Assembly: GCA_033182465.1 (NCBI GenBank)
Contig: CP137322.1
Location: forward strand, 868,001 to 932,000
Origin: Sanghuangporus weigelae
Taxonomy: Eukaryota > Basidiomycota > Agaricomycetes > Hymenochaetales > Hymenochaetaceae
DNA: 64,000 bases
Direction of reading: 5' to 3'
Part shown: piece after piece, positions 1-11,358 of the stretch
How the letters are laid out: every line of letters begins with the position of its first letter
How positions within the stretch are numbered: position 1 is the stretch's first letter
Notes under the pieces: generated by a model
What the model saw: only the letters and a program-made list of their open reading frames with translations
What the model was told of the DNA's origin: nothing
Database searches by the model: none
Program-made: the position numbers and the translations under genes

Positions 1-861
1 CCAGAGAAAGCCAGGAAGTGAACTGACTTCAACATGCTCATATCTGGCTTTTCGACCGGACCATTGACGCTGACAGCTTGATGGAAGAATGGAAGGCTCG
101 AAGTATACATTACATCCCGTCTGTAGAAAAGCGGTATGGTAGCAAGCACTTTCAGATCCGCATCCTTGTCCACTAGTACAAATTAATCCATTTCATAGCA
201 TTTCATTTTTTCGAAAATTCATTTACTCGAGGCTCCTTCATACCTAGGAAATCCAAAATTGCAATAGAAAGGCGACTTTGGAAGGATTTTTTCCAGTATA
301 GACATAGGCTGCAATGCGGTTATGAGGCGCTCAACCGTTTATCGTTATCCTTTATGCCAGATCTTTGCATTCAAATGCAAACGAGGGAAGAGACTGAAAA
401 CTACCCACCGAATGTGCATTTTTGATAATAAAAACTCGATTCAGCAGATATACTATAACGAGAGCGCTACAAAGAACAGCGAATATGAGTGCAGCGTGGA
501 GAAATGAAGAGAGATTGGAGTCTCCTGGTGAAAAGTGAACCATGGCCTTTGCCGAACCCAGTAAACATACGCGCAACATGACACCAACATGGCCCATCGT
601 TTCAAGACACAAGATATGCTGCCGGCAAATGAGGTGGATGTTGCGCTAAGGTTTGAATCTCAAGCGAACGGCCTTTTTTTTCCGCATTGCATTGCACAAG
701 AATGTCCGGTCAGATTCGCGAATCAGTGTTTTCTGATCAACGAATCCGATCGGACGCAGATTTTATGATATTTACTCTTATTTGTCTTCGCGTAAAATGC
801 ATGTCACGTATATATCACGTGCGCTAGCAAGACTCGGGCCACCGTGCCGACGCGTGTAAAG
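1..861. other. Left-edge intergenic stretch
   Basis: I see no convincing gene here. A minus-strand reading of 86 codons at 352-612 has one hydrophobic stretch that could span a membrane, but it lacks a family signature and exon context, so I do not call it. The right end is the promoter of the gamma-glutamyltranspeptidase gene. Confidence 0.4.
809..821 (+). promoter_or_regulatory. TATA-like run joined to an E-box
   Basis: A TATATAT run (809-815) abuts the palindrome CACGTG (816-821), about 41 bp upstream of the first ATG of the gamma-glutamyltranspeptidase gene. CACGTG is the core bound by bHLH factors such as Cbf1/Pho4 types. Cbf1 controls sulfur metabolism genes in yeasts, which would suit a glutathione-degrading enzyme. 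The motif and its position are seen; any regulatory role is inferred. Confidence 0.3.
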
Positions 862-3547
862 ATGTTATCTCAGGCTCGTGTTCATCGACATAGTCGGCAT
901 TGGCGCTGCCGTGTGAGCGACGACGACGACCTTCCAGTTGGTGACATGCCTCGAGTAACTTTCGCCATTCCGGACGACGACACAGAGCCTTTATTACGTC
1001 GATCACGATCGACCTCGGACCTCAACGATGCTCGTAGAAAGTCCCCGTTGTACCCTAAATTCCAAACAGGCAAAAGCATCCTTATCAACAGTGATGGTCG
1101 AAAGGGAGCTGTGGGTGATGCAGGGTACCTACCGCTGTATCGACGGAAACCTCGACACGACCCTTCGTTCTGGAAGACTATAATCTGTGTAGCCATTGGT
1201 GCTGTTCTGTTCGTGCTTTTCATTGTAGTTTCGACTTTCCTTCTCGGCGAAGTACAACATCCAACTGGCCCATATCCCGCCCCTCCTTCAAATCCTCCTA
1301 GTCAAGGAACACCTCAACGGAATCCCGCATACCTGATCGAAGCAAGAAATGGTGCAGTTGCCAGCGAGAATGTCGTCTGCTCAGAAATTGGAGTTGACGT
1401 ACTTAAAGACGGAGGGAACGCAGTGGACGCAGCGATAGCTACAACTTTCTGCATCGGGGTAGCAAACCTATTCTCGTACGCTCTTTGTGCTTAAGCTTAG
1501 GGTTTTTATTGACTGGATGAAAGGTCGGGAATCGGCGGAGGTGGATTCATGACGGTGCGCATACCTCCCGCATTCCCGAATGCATCATCAGAAGTGTGGA
1601 GCATTGACTTCCGCGAGACTGCTCCAGGGTTGGCGAATAAGACTATGTTTGTGAACGACCCGAATGCTTCCATGTTCGGCGGCCTTTCAGTCGGTGTTCC
1701 TGGGGAAGTTCGCGGACTTGCGGAGGCTCACAGTCGTTGGGGTTCACTATCGTGGCCTCGGCTAGTGCAGCCTAGCGTCGAATTAGCAGCTGGTTGGAAT
1801 GTTGGGAAAGAACTTGGCATACGACTTCCAGTAAGAAGCAGAGCACTTGATTCTTTTGCTCAACTAATGGCACATTAAATTTTAATCAGTGGTTTGCGGA
1901 ATTATTATTCAAGGATCCTGTTTGGACCGCTATATTCGCACCCAGTGGCACGATACTAAGAGAAGGCGAAGTCGTTCGCCGAACCAATTACTCCCGTACA
2001 CTCGCCGTCATTGCTACCGAGGGCGCTAATGCTTTCTATAAGGTAAACAATCCCTTGTGAAGAAAAAAAAATGGCATCTGACTTCCAACTTGCGCTTAGG
2101 GAGAAATTGCTGATGCAATCATATCCTCAATCCAATCTACAGGCGGTATTATGACTCACGCAGACCTTGAAGGATACCGCGTCAAAGTCGAACCGGCGCT
2201 TGCGGGCTCCTACCGAGGAAAGAAGGTCTACGTTCCGCATGCGCCTACTAGCGGTCCAGTCATGATTCACATCCTGAACCTGCTTGAACGATATGATTTG
2301 GCCGGAGAGGGTCGTACGGGCCTAAATACACACCGACTGGTGGAGGCTATCAAATGTGAGGACAATGTTCGCGATTGGCTACGTCAGGATTTCTGACTCC
2401 TTCGCATTCCAGTTGGCTTTGCTGCTAGGTATGATTCTCATATTCTCCTGAGGAAATAAAATTGAACTGTAGAAACCAGAACGAGACTGTGTGACCCCGC
2501 GTTCGCGAATGACACAGCTCAAATAGACGAAATTGCGACCAAACGTTATGGTCATACAATATCTATGAATGTCACTGACGTGCGTAATAAGGTCAACTTA
2601 TATGGTTCAACTTGCGGATACTTGTTTGATAGGAATCAACGCATCCCCCTGACTTTTATAATCCTATCTACGATGTTCCGACTGATCATGGCACGGTATG
2701 CTCCTGAGGGTCCAAAAGAAGGACGTCTCGCTGACATAAAAAAATAGAGCCATACTTCTGTTGTTGATAAGAACGGGATGGCTGTAGCCATCACAAGCAC
2801 CGTCAACTTAGTATTTGGATCCCAGGTTATGGATCCTGTAACTGGTATCCTATTCAACGACGAGGCAATTTTTCTGCTTTTCTCTCAAGTTATCTGATCT
2901 TACTATGCCTTTCATAGATGGACGACTTCTCAACTCCTGGTGTTCCGAACGCTTTCGGCCTCTGGCCTTCACCATGTCAGCTGTTCCAGACCTTTGTCGT
3001 TTTGCCCTACTTATTTGATCCTTGTAGACAACTATCCTGAGCCCGGAAAGCGATCGCTTTCATCCACGGTTCCTACGATTATGGAAAACGAAGATGGGTC
3101 TTTCTATCTTGCCGCTGGCGGTTCAGGAGGGACCAAAATCTTTCCGGCAGTCGTACAGGTCCTGCTTGGAATTAACGATTGGGATCTGGATCCTAGCCAA
3201 GCAGTCGAGTGGGGTCGTGTCCATGACCAGCTGTACCCTTTGTCTGTCGAGGTGGATGACGTCCTTCCGAAAGAGGTGATTAACGGACTAATAGAGAGGG
3301 GTCATAACGTTACTGGTCTGTATTGCTGCTGCTCGCTCGTTCTTATTGACTAAAATCGAGGCTCACGATGCTATAGTTGCTGGTATCAATCGTGTTGCCT
3401 CGGTAGTCCAGGCTGTGATGAAGAAGGGGGATACAATATACGGTGCGTCTCACTTGTTTGACTTTCTTCCCATAAGCTGATGGTTCCTCTTTCTCTGACG
3501 TAGCCGCTAGCGATTCACGGAAGAATGGCATCGCTTCTGGTTACTAG
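862..3547 (+). CDS. Gamma-glutamyltranspeptidase, type II membrane anchored, about 11 introns
   Basis: This enzyme hydrolyses or transfers the gamma-glutamyl group of glutathione and its conjugates, at the vacuole or cell surface. A cytosolic, Arg/Asp-rich N-terminus precedes one membrane segment near residues 110-130 and a Pro/Ser linker. The GGT fold follows: [36 protein letters not shown], and the autocleavage/nucleophile segment [12 protein letters not shown]. Later motifs are [26 protein letters not shown] and the C-terminal [12 protein letters not shown]. The catalytic Thr is codon 2693-2695, and an intron (2696-2747) starts right after it. Intron 2865-2917 appears to use a GC donor, because that choice restores FNDEMDDFS. 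The junction near 3320-3360 is not settled. The start is the ATG at 862; the ATG at 946 is an alternative. All exons join in frame, so the gene looks whole. Confidence 0.93.
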
Positions 3548-3787
3548 AGGAATCTCCTGGAATCCCTTATGACATGACGACTAAATATCTTTCTTTCTTT
3601 GCTTCTCTCCTGCGCATGGATGATCATGGATCGTCAACCATCTTACACGTACTCTCTGTTGAGCATCTCACTATTATTTGGATATTCCCAGGGTCTTTTA
3701 TAAATTATCTTTTCCGACTTACTACAAATCAGACGAAGTGCAGGCTCCCTGGAACAACGGAGGTATATAAAAAAGGAAAGACCATCA

Positions 3788-4402
3788 TCACGAATAAGGA
3801 AACAAGTTTCCGGAGATTAGTCCTGTATTATGCGAATTGATTCCGCGCCGATTCGCAGGGTCTCTGCGCGATGCAAATACGTCATTTCTTTCTGGAAGGG
3901 TGAGGATTGTGTCTCACCTGGGACAGGGAATATCGTGTTCCGACCCCGCAAAGTCCCACTCGTCCATAAACAGGACGCGTCTTCGTCCTCCTGGCGGAGA
4001 ACTTATTGGGGGAGGAGATAGACGTCGTTCGGACTCTGCGTGATTATAAATGTCAAGCCAATCTATGTCTTTCTATCTCATCAAAAGCTTACCTGTACTG
4101 GCTAATGGCGCAACACCTTCGGTAATCGAGAGTCTACAACTCGAGCTGGAGTCGGTATCCACACTTAAGCTCCATCTGGCCTTGGTTTCCGCGTCGAAAC
4201 TCAAGCTCGCACGCTCATTCTCGTGTCCTCGGCTATGGCGATCCAGAGAGTGTCGCTTCGGAAACGGCGCATGACGCCCTTCGAGTCCATCAAGCCGACG
4301 GAGCGCCCTCTGCTTAGCAGATTCCGGCGTCCGTGGATTGTACAGCAGTTGCAGGACGTCCGTCATCTTTGCTGTCTTCCGAGCTGAAAAAGTTGCAGTC
4401 AT
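3788..4402 (-). CDS. Unrecognised basic, Ser/Arg-rich protein, 3 exons
   Basis: I do not recognise this protein. Exon 1 begins MTATFSARKTAKMTDVLQLL and is rich in Arg, Ser and His. It ends at a strong GTAAGC donor after VAPLAST. The next exon encodes ESERRLSPPPISSPPGGRR then VLFMDEWDFAGSEHDIPC, and the last runs RDPANRRGINSHNTG to a stop at 3788-3790. Both junctions are phase-consistent, which supports a real gene of about 165 residues. No membrane segment or known domain is visible. It is convergent with the gamma-glutamyltranspeptidase gene, with 240 bp between the stops. The Arg/Ser composition and likely disorder would suit a nuclear or regulatory protein, but that is only an inference. 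Confidence 0.55.
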
Positions 4403-5198
4403 TCTTCTCTGTTTTCTGATGTAGTCGCACTGTCTTCAATGAAACGGAGGCGATGTGCGTGAGGAAGGAAGACCAAAGGACTTGACGGAAGGGAAGATGC
4501 TATGTAGTAGTGGTACTCCGGTACACGTAGCGATCTTCTCGCTCTTTCGTGACTCCTGTCCTTTATACTTACGCGGGGAAGAGAAACCCGGCAGACATCT
4601 GTGCGGTCACACGCACACTCTCTGACATAAAATCTACTACAAACTGGGGAAGGTTCTGGGCATCCTCGGACATACAGTTATTCACGCAACGAAACTTGAC
4701 GACTTCACATTACCTTCTCTGACGTCTTTCACCCTTTCGGGACTTATCTGGCCTCTATTTCAGGGACCTTTGATTATGAGATCTTTCTGCGCGATAAGTC
4801 GGAGGGCTGGTGATAAAGGAAGTACTGATACATTGCGTCATTGTTTGATGTCCAATCATCGGAAACTCAATACAGAACATTAAGTGTGTAAAGCAAGGCC
4901 AGAAAGATTTCCCTACTGTACAAAAGAGGCCTATTGTATAGTAAAATTACAGATTATTTGTGGTAGGGGTATCGGTCAGAAGAAATGGAAGCTGGCTTAA
5001 AGAAAGAAAGTATCGATTCGAGAAAATACCTCACTCGCAAGATTCGCCATGGAACTCGAGTACCTCTTGTGCATGTTCTTTGCGTTTCTCTGACGCTCTT
5101 GGGTCTAAGACCAAGTACGTAAAGTTCAAGTCAGATGATCAATCGATCAAAACAGCAAAGGAAGGAAAAGGTGATGATAGTGGAATGAGAAAGAATAG
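4403..5198. other. Intergenic stretch
   Basis: This is the upstream region of one unrecognised minus-strand gene and the downstream region of another. A possible TATA-like element (TTTATACTT) lies near 4561. I see no coding exon here; the plus-strand reading at 4960-5202 has no exon context. Confidence 0.4.
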
Positions 5199-5899
5199 TT
5201 AAGACGTACTATGCAATGCAGTTTTATGACTTTCAATCACGCACGAAGGGCGTGGTTCGTCGATAAACTGCACATGCTTAGGTGGGCTTCCATCAGACTT
5301 GGAATTGGATTCTGGGGAAGGATGGAGTTTGGAAGAGGCGCGACGCCGGAGCGTTCGCTTGGGCGTCATGCATTCATTCTCTTGCGTATCTGACGTGAAG
5401 TTTGGTAAGAGAGCTAAATCTCTGAGCACCGGACTTACTGTGCATTGTCTCTGAGTCGAGGTCGATCTCCTTAGCCTCTTCTTCATCCTGCGTCTCAGTG
5501 TCCTCGTCGCTACGGAAAAGGCTGATTTTCCCGAATCCTTCCTGGATCGCGTCTTCGTCATCCCCCAGGGAATCTTGCGGGATAGAGTGCGAGTCCGGCA
5601 CTACGTCATTGCTACTACCATCACCGTCATTGGCGGTAACAGTTACATGCTCGCCGCTCCTCGTGACAACCATTTCTGAATGCCAGTAACTTGGCGGACA
5701 GGTCTCGGTAGGTAGGTCGAGTTCGAATAGTATGCAGCGCAGTGAGGATAGGTTTGAACGGCTCGTTCATATCGCTCGTGCTCTTCTTATCACCTTTGCC
5801 TCCCTCCTGTGGCCCTGAAACTTGGAGTACATCATTCTCTCTGTTTCTTGTAATCCACTCAAACATGAGAGGGAGAATCGGCACGGATACTGACGTCAT
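5199..5899 (-). CDS. Unrecognised acidic/basic protein, 2-3 exons
   Basis: I do not recognise this protein. The reading starts MTSVSVPILPLMFEWITRN and passes a stretch GGKGDKKSTSDMNEPFKP. After a frame change that should be an intron I could not place, it continues with WHSEMVVTRSGEHVTVTAND. A Ser/Asp/Glu-rich acidic part (about residues 100-170) follows, ending DLDSETMH. A clear GTAAGT..CAG intron, phase 1, leads to a basic tail with TPKRTLRRRASSKLHPSPES and PPKHVQFIDEPRPSC, ending HSTS. The RRxS-type sites and the HVQFIDE segment look like linear motifs of a disordered regulatory protein, such as a kinase or phosphatase target; this is inference. Start and first junction are uncertain. Confidence 0.5.
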
Positions 5900-6004
5900 T
5901 CTCTTCTAATTATGATCTCTGATCAATTCTTCTGTATCAGGCCGTATCTGGTCTGGTCTGGAGCTTAATTTTTCAATATCGACCAAACAAGGACAAATCT
6001 CGCA

Positions 6005-6120
6005 GGAATTATCAGTCAGTACGCTCAAGTTGGAGATGCATGATATTAAAATTGGATAGATGGGAATTATCAGTCAGTACGCTCAAGTTGGAGATACATG
6101 ATATTAAAATTGGATAGATG
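6005..6120. repeat. Two direct 58-bp tandem copies
   Basis: The segment starting GGAATTATCAGTCAGTACGC at 6005 is repeated at 6063 with a period of 58 bp and a single visible difference (GATGCATG versus GATACATG). It lies in the 385-bp gap between an unrecognised gene's 5' end and the 3' end of the Bit61/HbrB gene. The near identity implies a recent slippage or unequal-exchange duplication. No coding content. Confidence 0.9.
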
Positions 6121-6285
6121 AAGGATGAAACGAATGCTTGATGAAGATAACATACAAAATATTAGACACCATAAGATCGAAGGGAATAATTTCAGTATAG
6201 ATGAGGTCAAATCCGCGAGCAAGGTAGGTAGAAAATTGATCAAGAAAATGTCCAGAGATATGAATCTGGTTTGATGGATTGAGTG

Positions 6286-8298
6286 CTATGTCATCCTTCG
6301 TCGTCTTGAACTGGGGGTTGGAGGTCCTGGTCCAGGTATGGCTCCAGGTACGGGAGACGGTGCAAGTGGATGTGGGTGCATTTGCGTCGGCAGCACGGAT
6401 TCGCTGCGATTCAAATCCAAGTCAGATACGGTGTTTCCCATGCCCACCATTCGTTCGACCGCCGCCTTTGCGAATCAGATACTTAAGTCTCGCGGAAAAG
6501 GTTACATAAAAAGAAAGCACACACCTGGGCAGAGTCCCAATCAAGTTGCTCACTTACACGATTACCGTTCGTCATTTGGGAAGTAGAAGGAAAAACATCA
6601 TGATCCTTAGGTGGAGGGGCGGGTGCAGGCAAAGAATCTTCTCTCCTCGGAAACACATTCACGTTTCCATTCGTCTCGACTGGTGCACCGCCATCCGGAT
6701 TCTGGAAATTCGCGAATGATGGAGGTGTAGAATCGTTATCAATAGGCTCAGGACTCCTGAGCGACTCTAAAAAGTTCCTTTCGCGCTCCCGATCTGCGCT
6801 GAATCGACCCCTAGGAGTTGTCCCACCTCCGGTCTCCCCGTCCCAGCTTCCCGAGTCTCTATTTCTAGACTCGTCATCCACCTCGGTCGCATAATATCTC
6901 CGCATTCGTCGCCGATTCGCAAGACTGCTCTCGCCGACACCAACTGTATGCGAAGATGACATCGGGGATAGAGACCCGGTAGGCATATGAGCGGGATACA
7001 TCGAATCATCAATATATCGTCCGCGTCGCTTTGAATTCTCCTTGTCCGTATCAGCATCAGCGTTGATGCCGATCCCTATGCGCCCTCTCCGGTCGCGCGG
7101 CGTACCACCTGAGAGGAAACTCGGTGCACGGCGATGTCGGGGTGCATTTAACGGATTGTTCACGTTCGTCGAAGTCCCTGATGCCGAGACTGGCCTGAGG
7201 TGTGCGGCAAGAGCGTCAAGTAATCGACGTATCGCGAGTTCTTGTGGGGATAAAGAGGGAGCAGGAGCGGTTAGGCTCAATGGGGGCCGCACACGTTGCG
7301 CCTGTGAATGCAGAACCAGCAGCATCTGCTGAAGGCGTGGATGCTGATAACTCGATACCTCGGCTGCAGAGGGCATTCCGGGTACAGATGTCGACGAGGA
7401 GAAAGATCCCCCAGGTCGCATAGCGAGTAAGCGTGCCTCGAGACGAGGTGCGGTGGGCACAACAATTTTGTCTCGGAAAGCCCGCAGTGCGATGGTACGC
7501 ACGTCAATGGGCGACAGTGCAGCTACACCGGGGGACACATCGTTCGGGCTTGCGAGGTTTGTAGGACTTGCAGGACGATGTGGTTTAGGCGTTCGGTGCA
7601 AAGAAAGGAGCAAAGGATGTGTTTGTAATGGAATGAATATCCCTTCCACATACGGAAGAACCTGGTCCCAGAAGAAAGTCCAGAGTTCAACCAGTCGCGC
7701 GGGAAGCTTGTCGTCCTCGACACCCGCAAGCTTCGCGTTGAGAGTTGTCATGCCCCCACCGATCAGTTCCGCAACGTCTACCTCAAGCGTTGAGAGTGCC
7801 CGCGAGGGCCCAGCTGACATGACAACCTCGATATGCCGTCGTACGAGAGCATTGAGGTCTTCACTGCATAGTCGTTAGTCGACATATACATGCATAAAGA
7901 AGCTGGAGGACAACGCACATAGGGTACTGTAGTTGCTCGTGATTGAACAGAGGTAGAACATAGACATGTAATTGCGTCCATGCGCCACCATCTGTTCCAC
8001 TCGTTATTCCTGCGTTCCCTCCATGTCCATGGACGAGTGCATGTCCGAGAACGTGTCCATGTCCATGAGCGGAACCAGAGGCACCAGTTGCACCCGCGAC
8101 CGCTGTCGGAAGAGTGAGTGGGCTCCCTGAAGCAAGAGCCGCAGCAGTAGAACTTGAAAGTGCTCCCAGTGCTGTGCCGAGACGGAGCATCTCGCGTTGT
8201 ACTAGCTTCGCGTCATATGTCCTATTTGCTGAGGTGAGAGCTGCCGCTGACGAGGACGAACCCTTTGATGAGTGGTATGTCGAGTATGGGTACGACAT
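6286..8298 (-). CDS. TORC2 subunit Bit61/HbrB (PRR5-like), 3 exons
   Basis: This is the fungal counterpart of Bit61 and HbrB and of animal PRR5/Protor, a regulatory subunit of TOR complex 2 at the plasma membrane that helps control actin, polarity and AGC kinases. An N-terminal Ser/Ala-rich region with a His/Gly-rich patch leads into the HbrB domain: WTQLHVYVLPLFN, QYPIEDLNALVRRHIE, AELIGGGMTTLN, LPARLVELWTFFWDQVLPY, then VRTIALRAFRDKIV and HPRLQQMLLVLHSQ. Intron 7864-7918 falls inside the YPIEDLN motif and restores it exactly. After a long Ser/Arg-rich, probably disordered tail, a GTGTGT..AAG intron leads to the final exon with VERMVGMGNTVSDLDLNRSE and a Pro-rich end. It comes to roughly 630 residues. 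An ATG 90 nt upstream (8388) is in frame, but 8298 fits better. The gene is divergent from the Ree1-like gene. Confidence 0.88.
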
Positions 8299-8894
8299 CG
8301 TTGCGAGTTGCCGTCGCAGCACACGAGCAGTGGACCGGACGATGACGTGAAATGCAATGGGAGGGAAGAACAAGTTAGACAATAGCACACGGAACAGTGG
8401 GCATATGGGAGATGACAGTTGAACGATATAAGCAGGAATAAATGATTAAGCAAATAAATAGATGGCTGGACGGCCAAGTCGAGGGATCATCGCTCACTGC
8501 CATCAATGATGGGGATGGGCGGTGTCACGACGAGAGATGGGAACTGGAAGACTTGGGCGACAGCGACGGAGATGCAGATGCAGATGCAGCAGATGCGCGA
8601 TCTGTCCAAGAACGTAGCGGAGACTCACCTTCGACGGAGACGCATGCATCTTAGATGCCGACGGCGGCGAGGCCATCCCTCTCGATATTCTGCGACGTAC
8701 GCTGCTCGAATAACAGTGAGCGTTGTGGTCGTCCGACGTTCGTCCTTTGTGCCCGTTGTCTTGCTGATCGCTGTGTCTGTGTCTGTGTCTGATGCGCTGA
8801 TCGCCAGCCGCCGGCTCGCATTGATCCGCGCGGCATCCCAATATAATTTAATTTTACGAGTAATTATTGTGATGTCCACGTCTACATTCCCACA
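8299..8894. other. Shared divergent promoter region with short tandem repeats
   Basis: About 600 bp separates the Bit61/HbrB and Ree1-like genes, which point away from each other. It holds GATGCA-type hexamer repeats near 8570-8595 and TGTGTC repeats near 8765-8788. Readings across it on both strands are repeat-derived or unsupported. It may contain 5' untranslated exons of both genes. Confidence 0.5.
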
Positions 8895-9473
8895 ATGAGC
8901 ATTCAGACTAGTACTACGATGTCGTCCATGCAGCTCAAAGCAAAAGCCATAACAGACTATTGGCGCAAACCTCCTTCGAGAGACGTATTCGATGCGCCTA
9001 AGCACACGTCGCATTTATCCTCCGATGCTTTCCACAAAGCAACTGTTACTGTTTCTGCCTCCTGGACTCGTCTCTACGACCAAGGCGGACTTCTTATTCT
9101 TCTCCCGACCTCCACCGGAGGAAAACGATTCTGGGTGAAGGCCGGAATAGAGTTCGCAGGCGGTCGTCCTAATCTATCCGTAGTCACTGCACGGGAATGG
9201 GCGGATTGGAGCTTGCATCCTCTCGACGGTGACAGCGTAACAATCCAGATTGAGAGAGAGAAAATTAATGTTGAAAAGGGAAAGGGGTCGAGTCTATTTG
9301 TTTACGTAGTAAAGGACAATCAACGCGAGGAACTGCCGGTGAGGGAAGTAACATGGGCTTTTGAGCAGGAAGGAGAAATAGAAGTTGGAGTTTACGCTGC
9401 GCGGCCCACTAAACTGAAAGAGGGAGATGAGGATGAACTCATTGTCAATTTCGGCGACATAGCTATCGATTAG
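8895..9473 (+). CDS. DUF1349/Ree1-like protein (concanavalin A-like fold)
   Basis: A single-exon gene of 192 residues. The order of features fits the DUF1349 family, which includes yeast Ree1, a regulator of enolase expression: SASWTRLYDQGGLLIL, then a Lys-Trp-type strand (GKRFWVKAGIEF), NLSVVTAREWADWSLHP, and a C-terminal REVTWAFEQEGEIEVGVYAA with the family's GVYAARP-like ending. The fold is a small beta sandwich related to concanavalin A-like lectins, and its molecular activity is not well defined. No signal peptide is seen, so it is probably cytosolic. Two internal Met codons could also start it, but 8895 is the first ATG in frame. Confidence 0.82.
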   Translation: MSIQTSTTMSSMQLKAKAITDYWRKPPSRDVFDAPKHTSHLSSDAFHKATVTVSASWTRLYDQGGLLILLPTSTGGKRFWVKAGIEFAGGRPNLSVVTAREWADWSLHPLDGDSVTIQIEREKINVEKGKGSSLFVYVVKDNQREELPVREVTWAFEQEGEIEVGVYAARPTKLKEGDEDELIVNFGDIAID

Positions 9474-9714
9474 ATATCAGGTGAATTCTCCTAACTAACC
9501 TTCTCTGTTTCATCCGTCTTACTTTCTACTGCAGACAGTCAGATCGAACGTAATAAATGAGCGAGACGTCTCAATCCCGGGCCCATACTCAAATGTTATT
9601 CCAAAGCCTCGCGTTTCGCATACGAACGCGTAGACTCGACTCAAGTATTCATTCCAATTTTTCCAAAGACGTGCAGTATGAAAGTCCATTACACGATATC
9701 GGATAAAAAGTCTA

Positions 9715-11358
9715 CTAGAATCTAACTCCAACGAATTTAGAAATCCTGCTTCTCGCTCCTTCTCTCCTATTTGGCTTTCTCGGAGCTTGAAGTCCATGTA
9801 CTCCTGTAATCGAGCTGTTTGTCCTAACTTCTTCGCGCGGTCGATACATATACATAACTGGCGTGCCCTGCCTGGTTCGTTGTTTGACCATCCACTATTT
9901 GACGACGCATTGAATGAGCTAGCAGAAAACACGAGCAAGGGTAATACGTACAGGCTCACATAAAGCTTGACTAGCTGTTATTCTCGTTGTAGCATCCACT
10001 GTCAACAGTCGCGTTATGAAATCGAACGCTAATGAAGCCATGTTGTGTCAGCACGATTGGAGATTTTCCATGGAACTCGGTACTGGCCATCCCTATGTTG
10101 TCTGGACCATGTATCAATATCTATTGGCCAGAGTTTCCTGGAAAAATGCTCAAAGATCAACTTTCGCTGTACGTCTATAAAATTTGCTATTGAATACGGT
10201 CATTAGCAACAGATCACCATTATACAAAAAGAAAATATGAAGAATCGATCGAGTCCGTACTCACTTCCATAGAGAGGATGACCTAGAAACCTGCGGGCTC
10301 TGTGATCGATTTCTTGCTTGGTAATGGTGTGAAAAGGATCATGGCCCATAAAGGACATGTTGAACACAGTGACTCTGGTCAAGCGTCGGTCTCTTTGGTG
10401 AGAAACGTCCTTCGACAGGACCTTTGACTTACCCAAGAGCCCACATGTCGCTAGCAAATCCTTGAAGATCATCTGCATAACATTCAGGACCAAGATACGA
10501 AATCGTTCCAAATGCTCCCTTTTTCTGTCCGTAATTACCCACATATGTTGCACTGGCATTCATATACCGTTAGCAAAGTATGTTCCGAATCTTCGAGAGG
10601 GAGTAACACTTACAGACCAAAATCAGCGATTTTCACTTCAAAAGCTTTAGTCAGCATAATATTATCAGGCCTTGCAAACGTATGTTAGATGACGATTAAT
10701 CGAACCAGTTAACACTTGCTTTATGTCACAGTGCGCGTAGCCATTACTGTGCATGTGCATGAGCCCCGCGAGTATCTGACTGAAAATAAACAACAATTCG
10801 CGAGTATGTATGCGACATCCATTCAGGTGCATGAATGCTCACGAGGTTAACCGTGCTATAACAGTAGATGGCAGACTTTGATTATTATCGAAGAATGACC
10901 ACATGTAATCGACGAGATCCGATCCATCCATATACTCCAGTTCAATCGCAAGATGTGTCGCCCCATCTAGGATGACGTCTTGATGGCTATAGCATTTGAT
11001 CTTAGTATACCCATCAGTAAAGGAAGAGCTGGATTACGTAGCAGCGAGGCGTACTATGTTCTTATGGTATCCCAAATGCTCTAGAACACGCCATTCTTGA
11101 TCAGTATCCTGAGTCCTGGTTCTGCGAATACATTTTACTGCCCTGAAGCTATGTCCGCCTATCCGCTGGATTTTCTGTGAAGATAGAATGTCGATTCTAG
11201 TATAGGGAAACGCGTATTTATACAGTACGTCCATAGACTACTCCGAAGGATCCCCGGCCCAACTCTTGTTTGTGATTCCAGTCAAGCGTTTCCAGGATTC
11301 CTCTGCCCGAGTTCCTTGTGCCACGACTGGAAGTGCGATCCTCTCGATAGGGGAACAT
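9715..11358 (-). CDS. Protein kinase 1 of a tandem pair, HCD catalytic loop, about 8 introns
   Basis: A Ser/Thr protein kinase, probably about 430 residues. It starts MFPYREDRTSSRGTRNSGRG and has the P-loop ELGRGSFGVVYG, the lysine strand RAVKCI, IELEYMDGSDLVDYMWSFF and AGLMHMHSNGYAHCDIK. The DFG segment is KIADFGL, followed by GTISYLGPE and the helix F segment FASDMWALG. The catalytic loop has Cys where most kinases have Arg (HCD). Intron 10671-10719 begins with GC. Later exons give FDFITRLLTVDATTRITASQ and a basic tail ending SRISKFVGVRF. One junction near 10060, between DTWSRQH and FDFITRLL, could not be resolved, so a defect there is possible. Exon junctions match those of kinase 2 (15348-17081), so the two arose by duplication. 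The gene points away from a patatin pseudogene. Confidence 0.75.

Noticed and set aside
7042-7878. Long plus-strand readings opposite the HbrB gene
   Set aside because: They are antisense shadows of a well-supported coding exon with conserved domain motifs on the minus strand.
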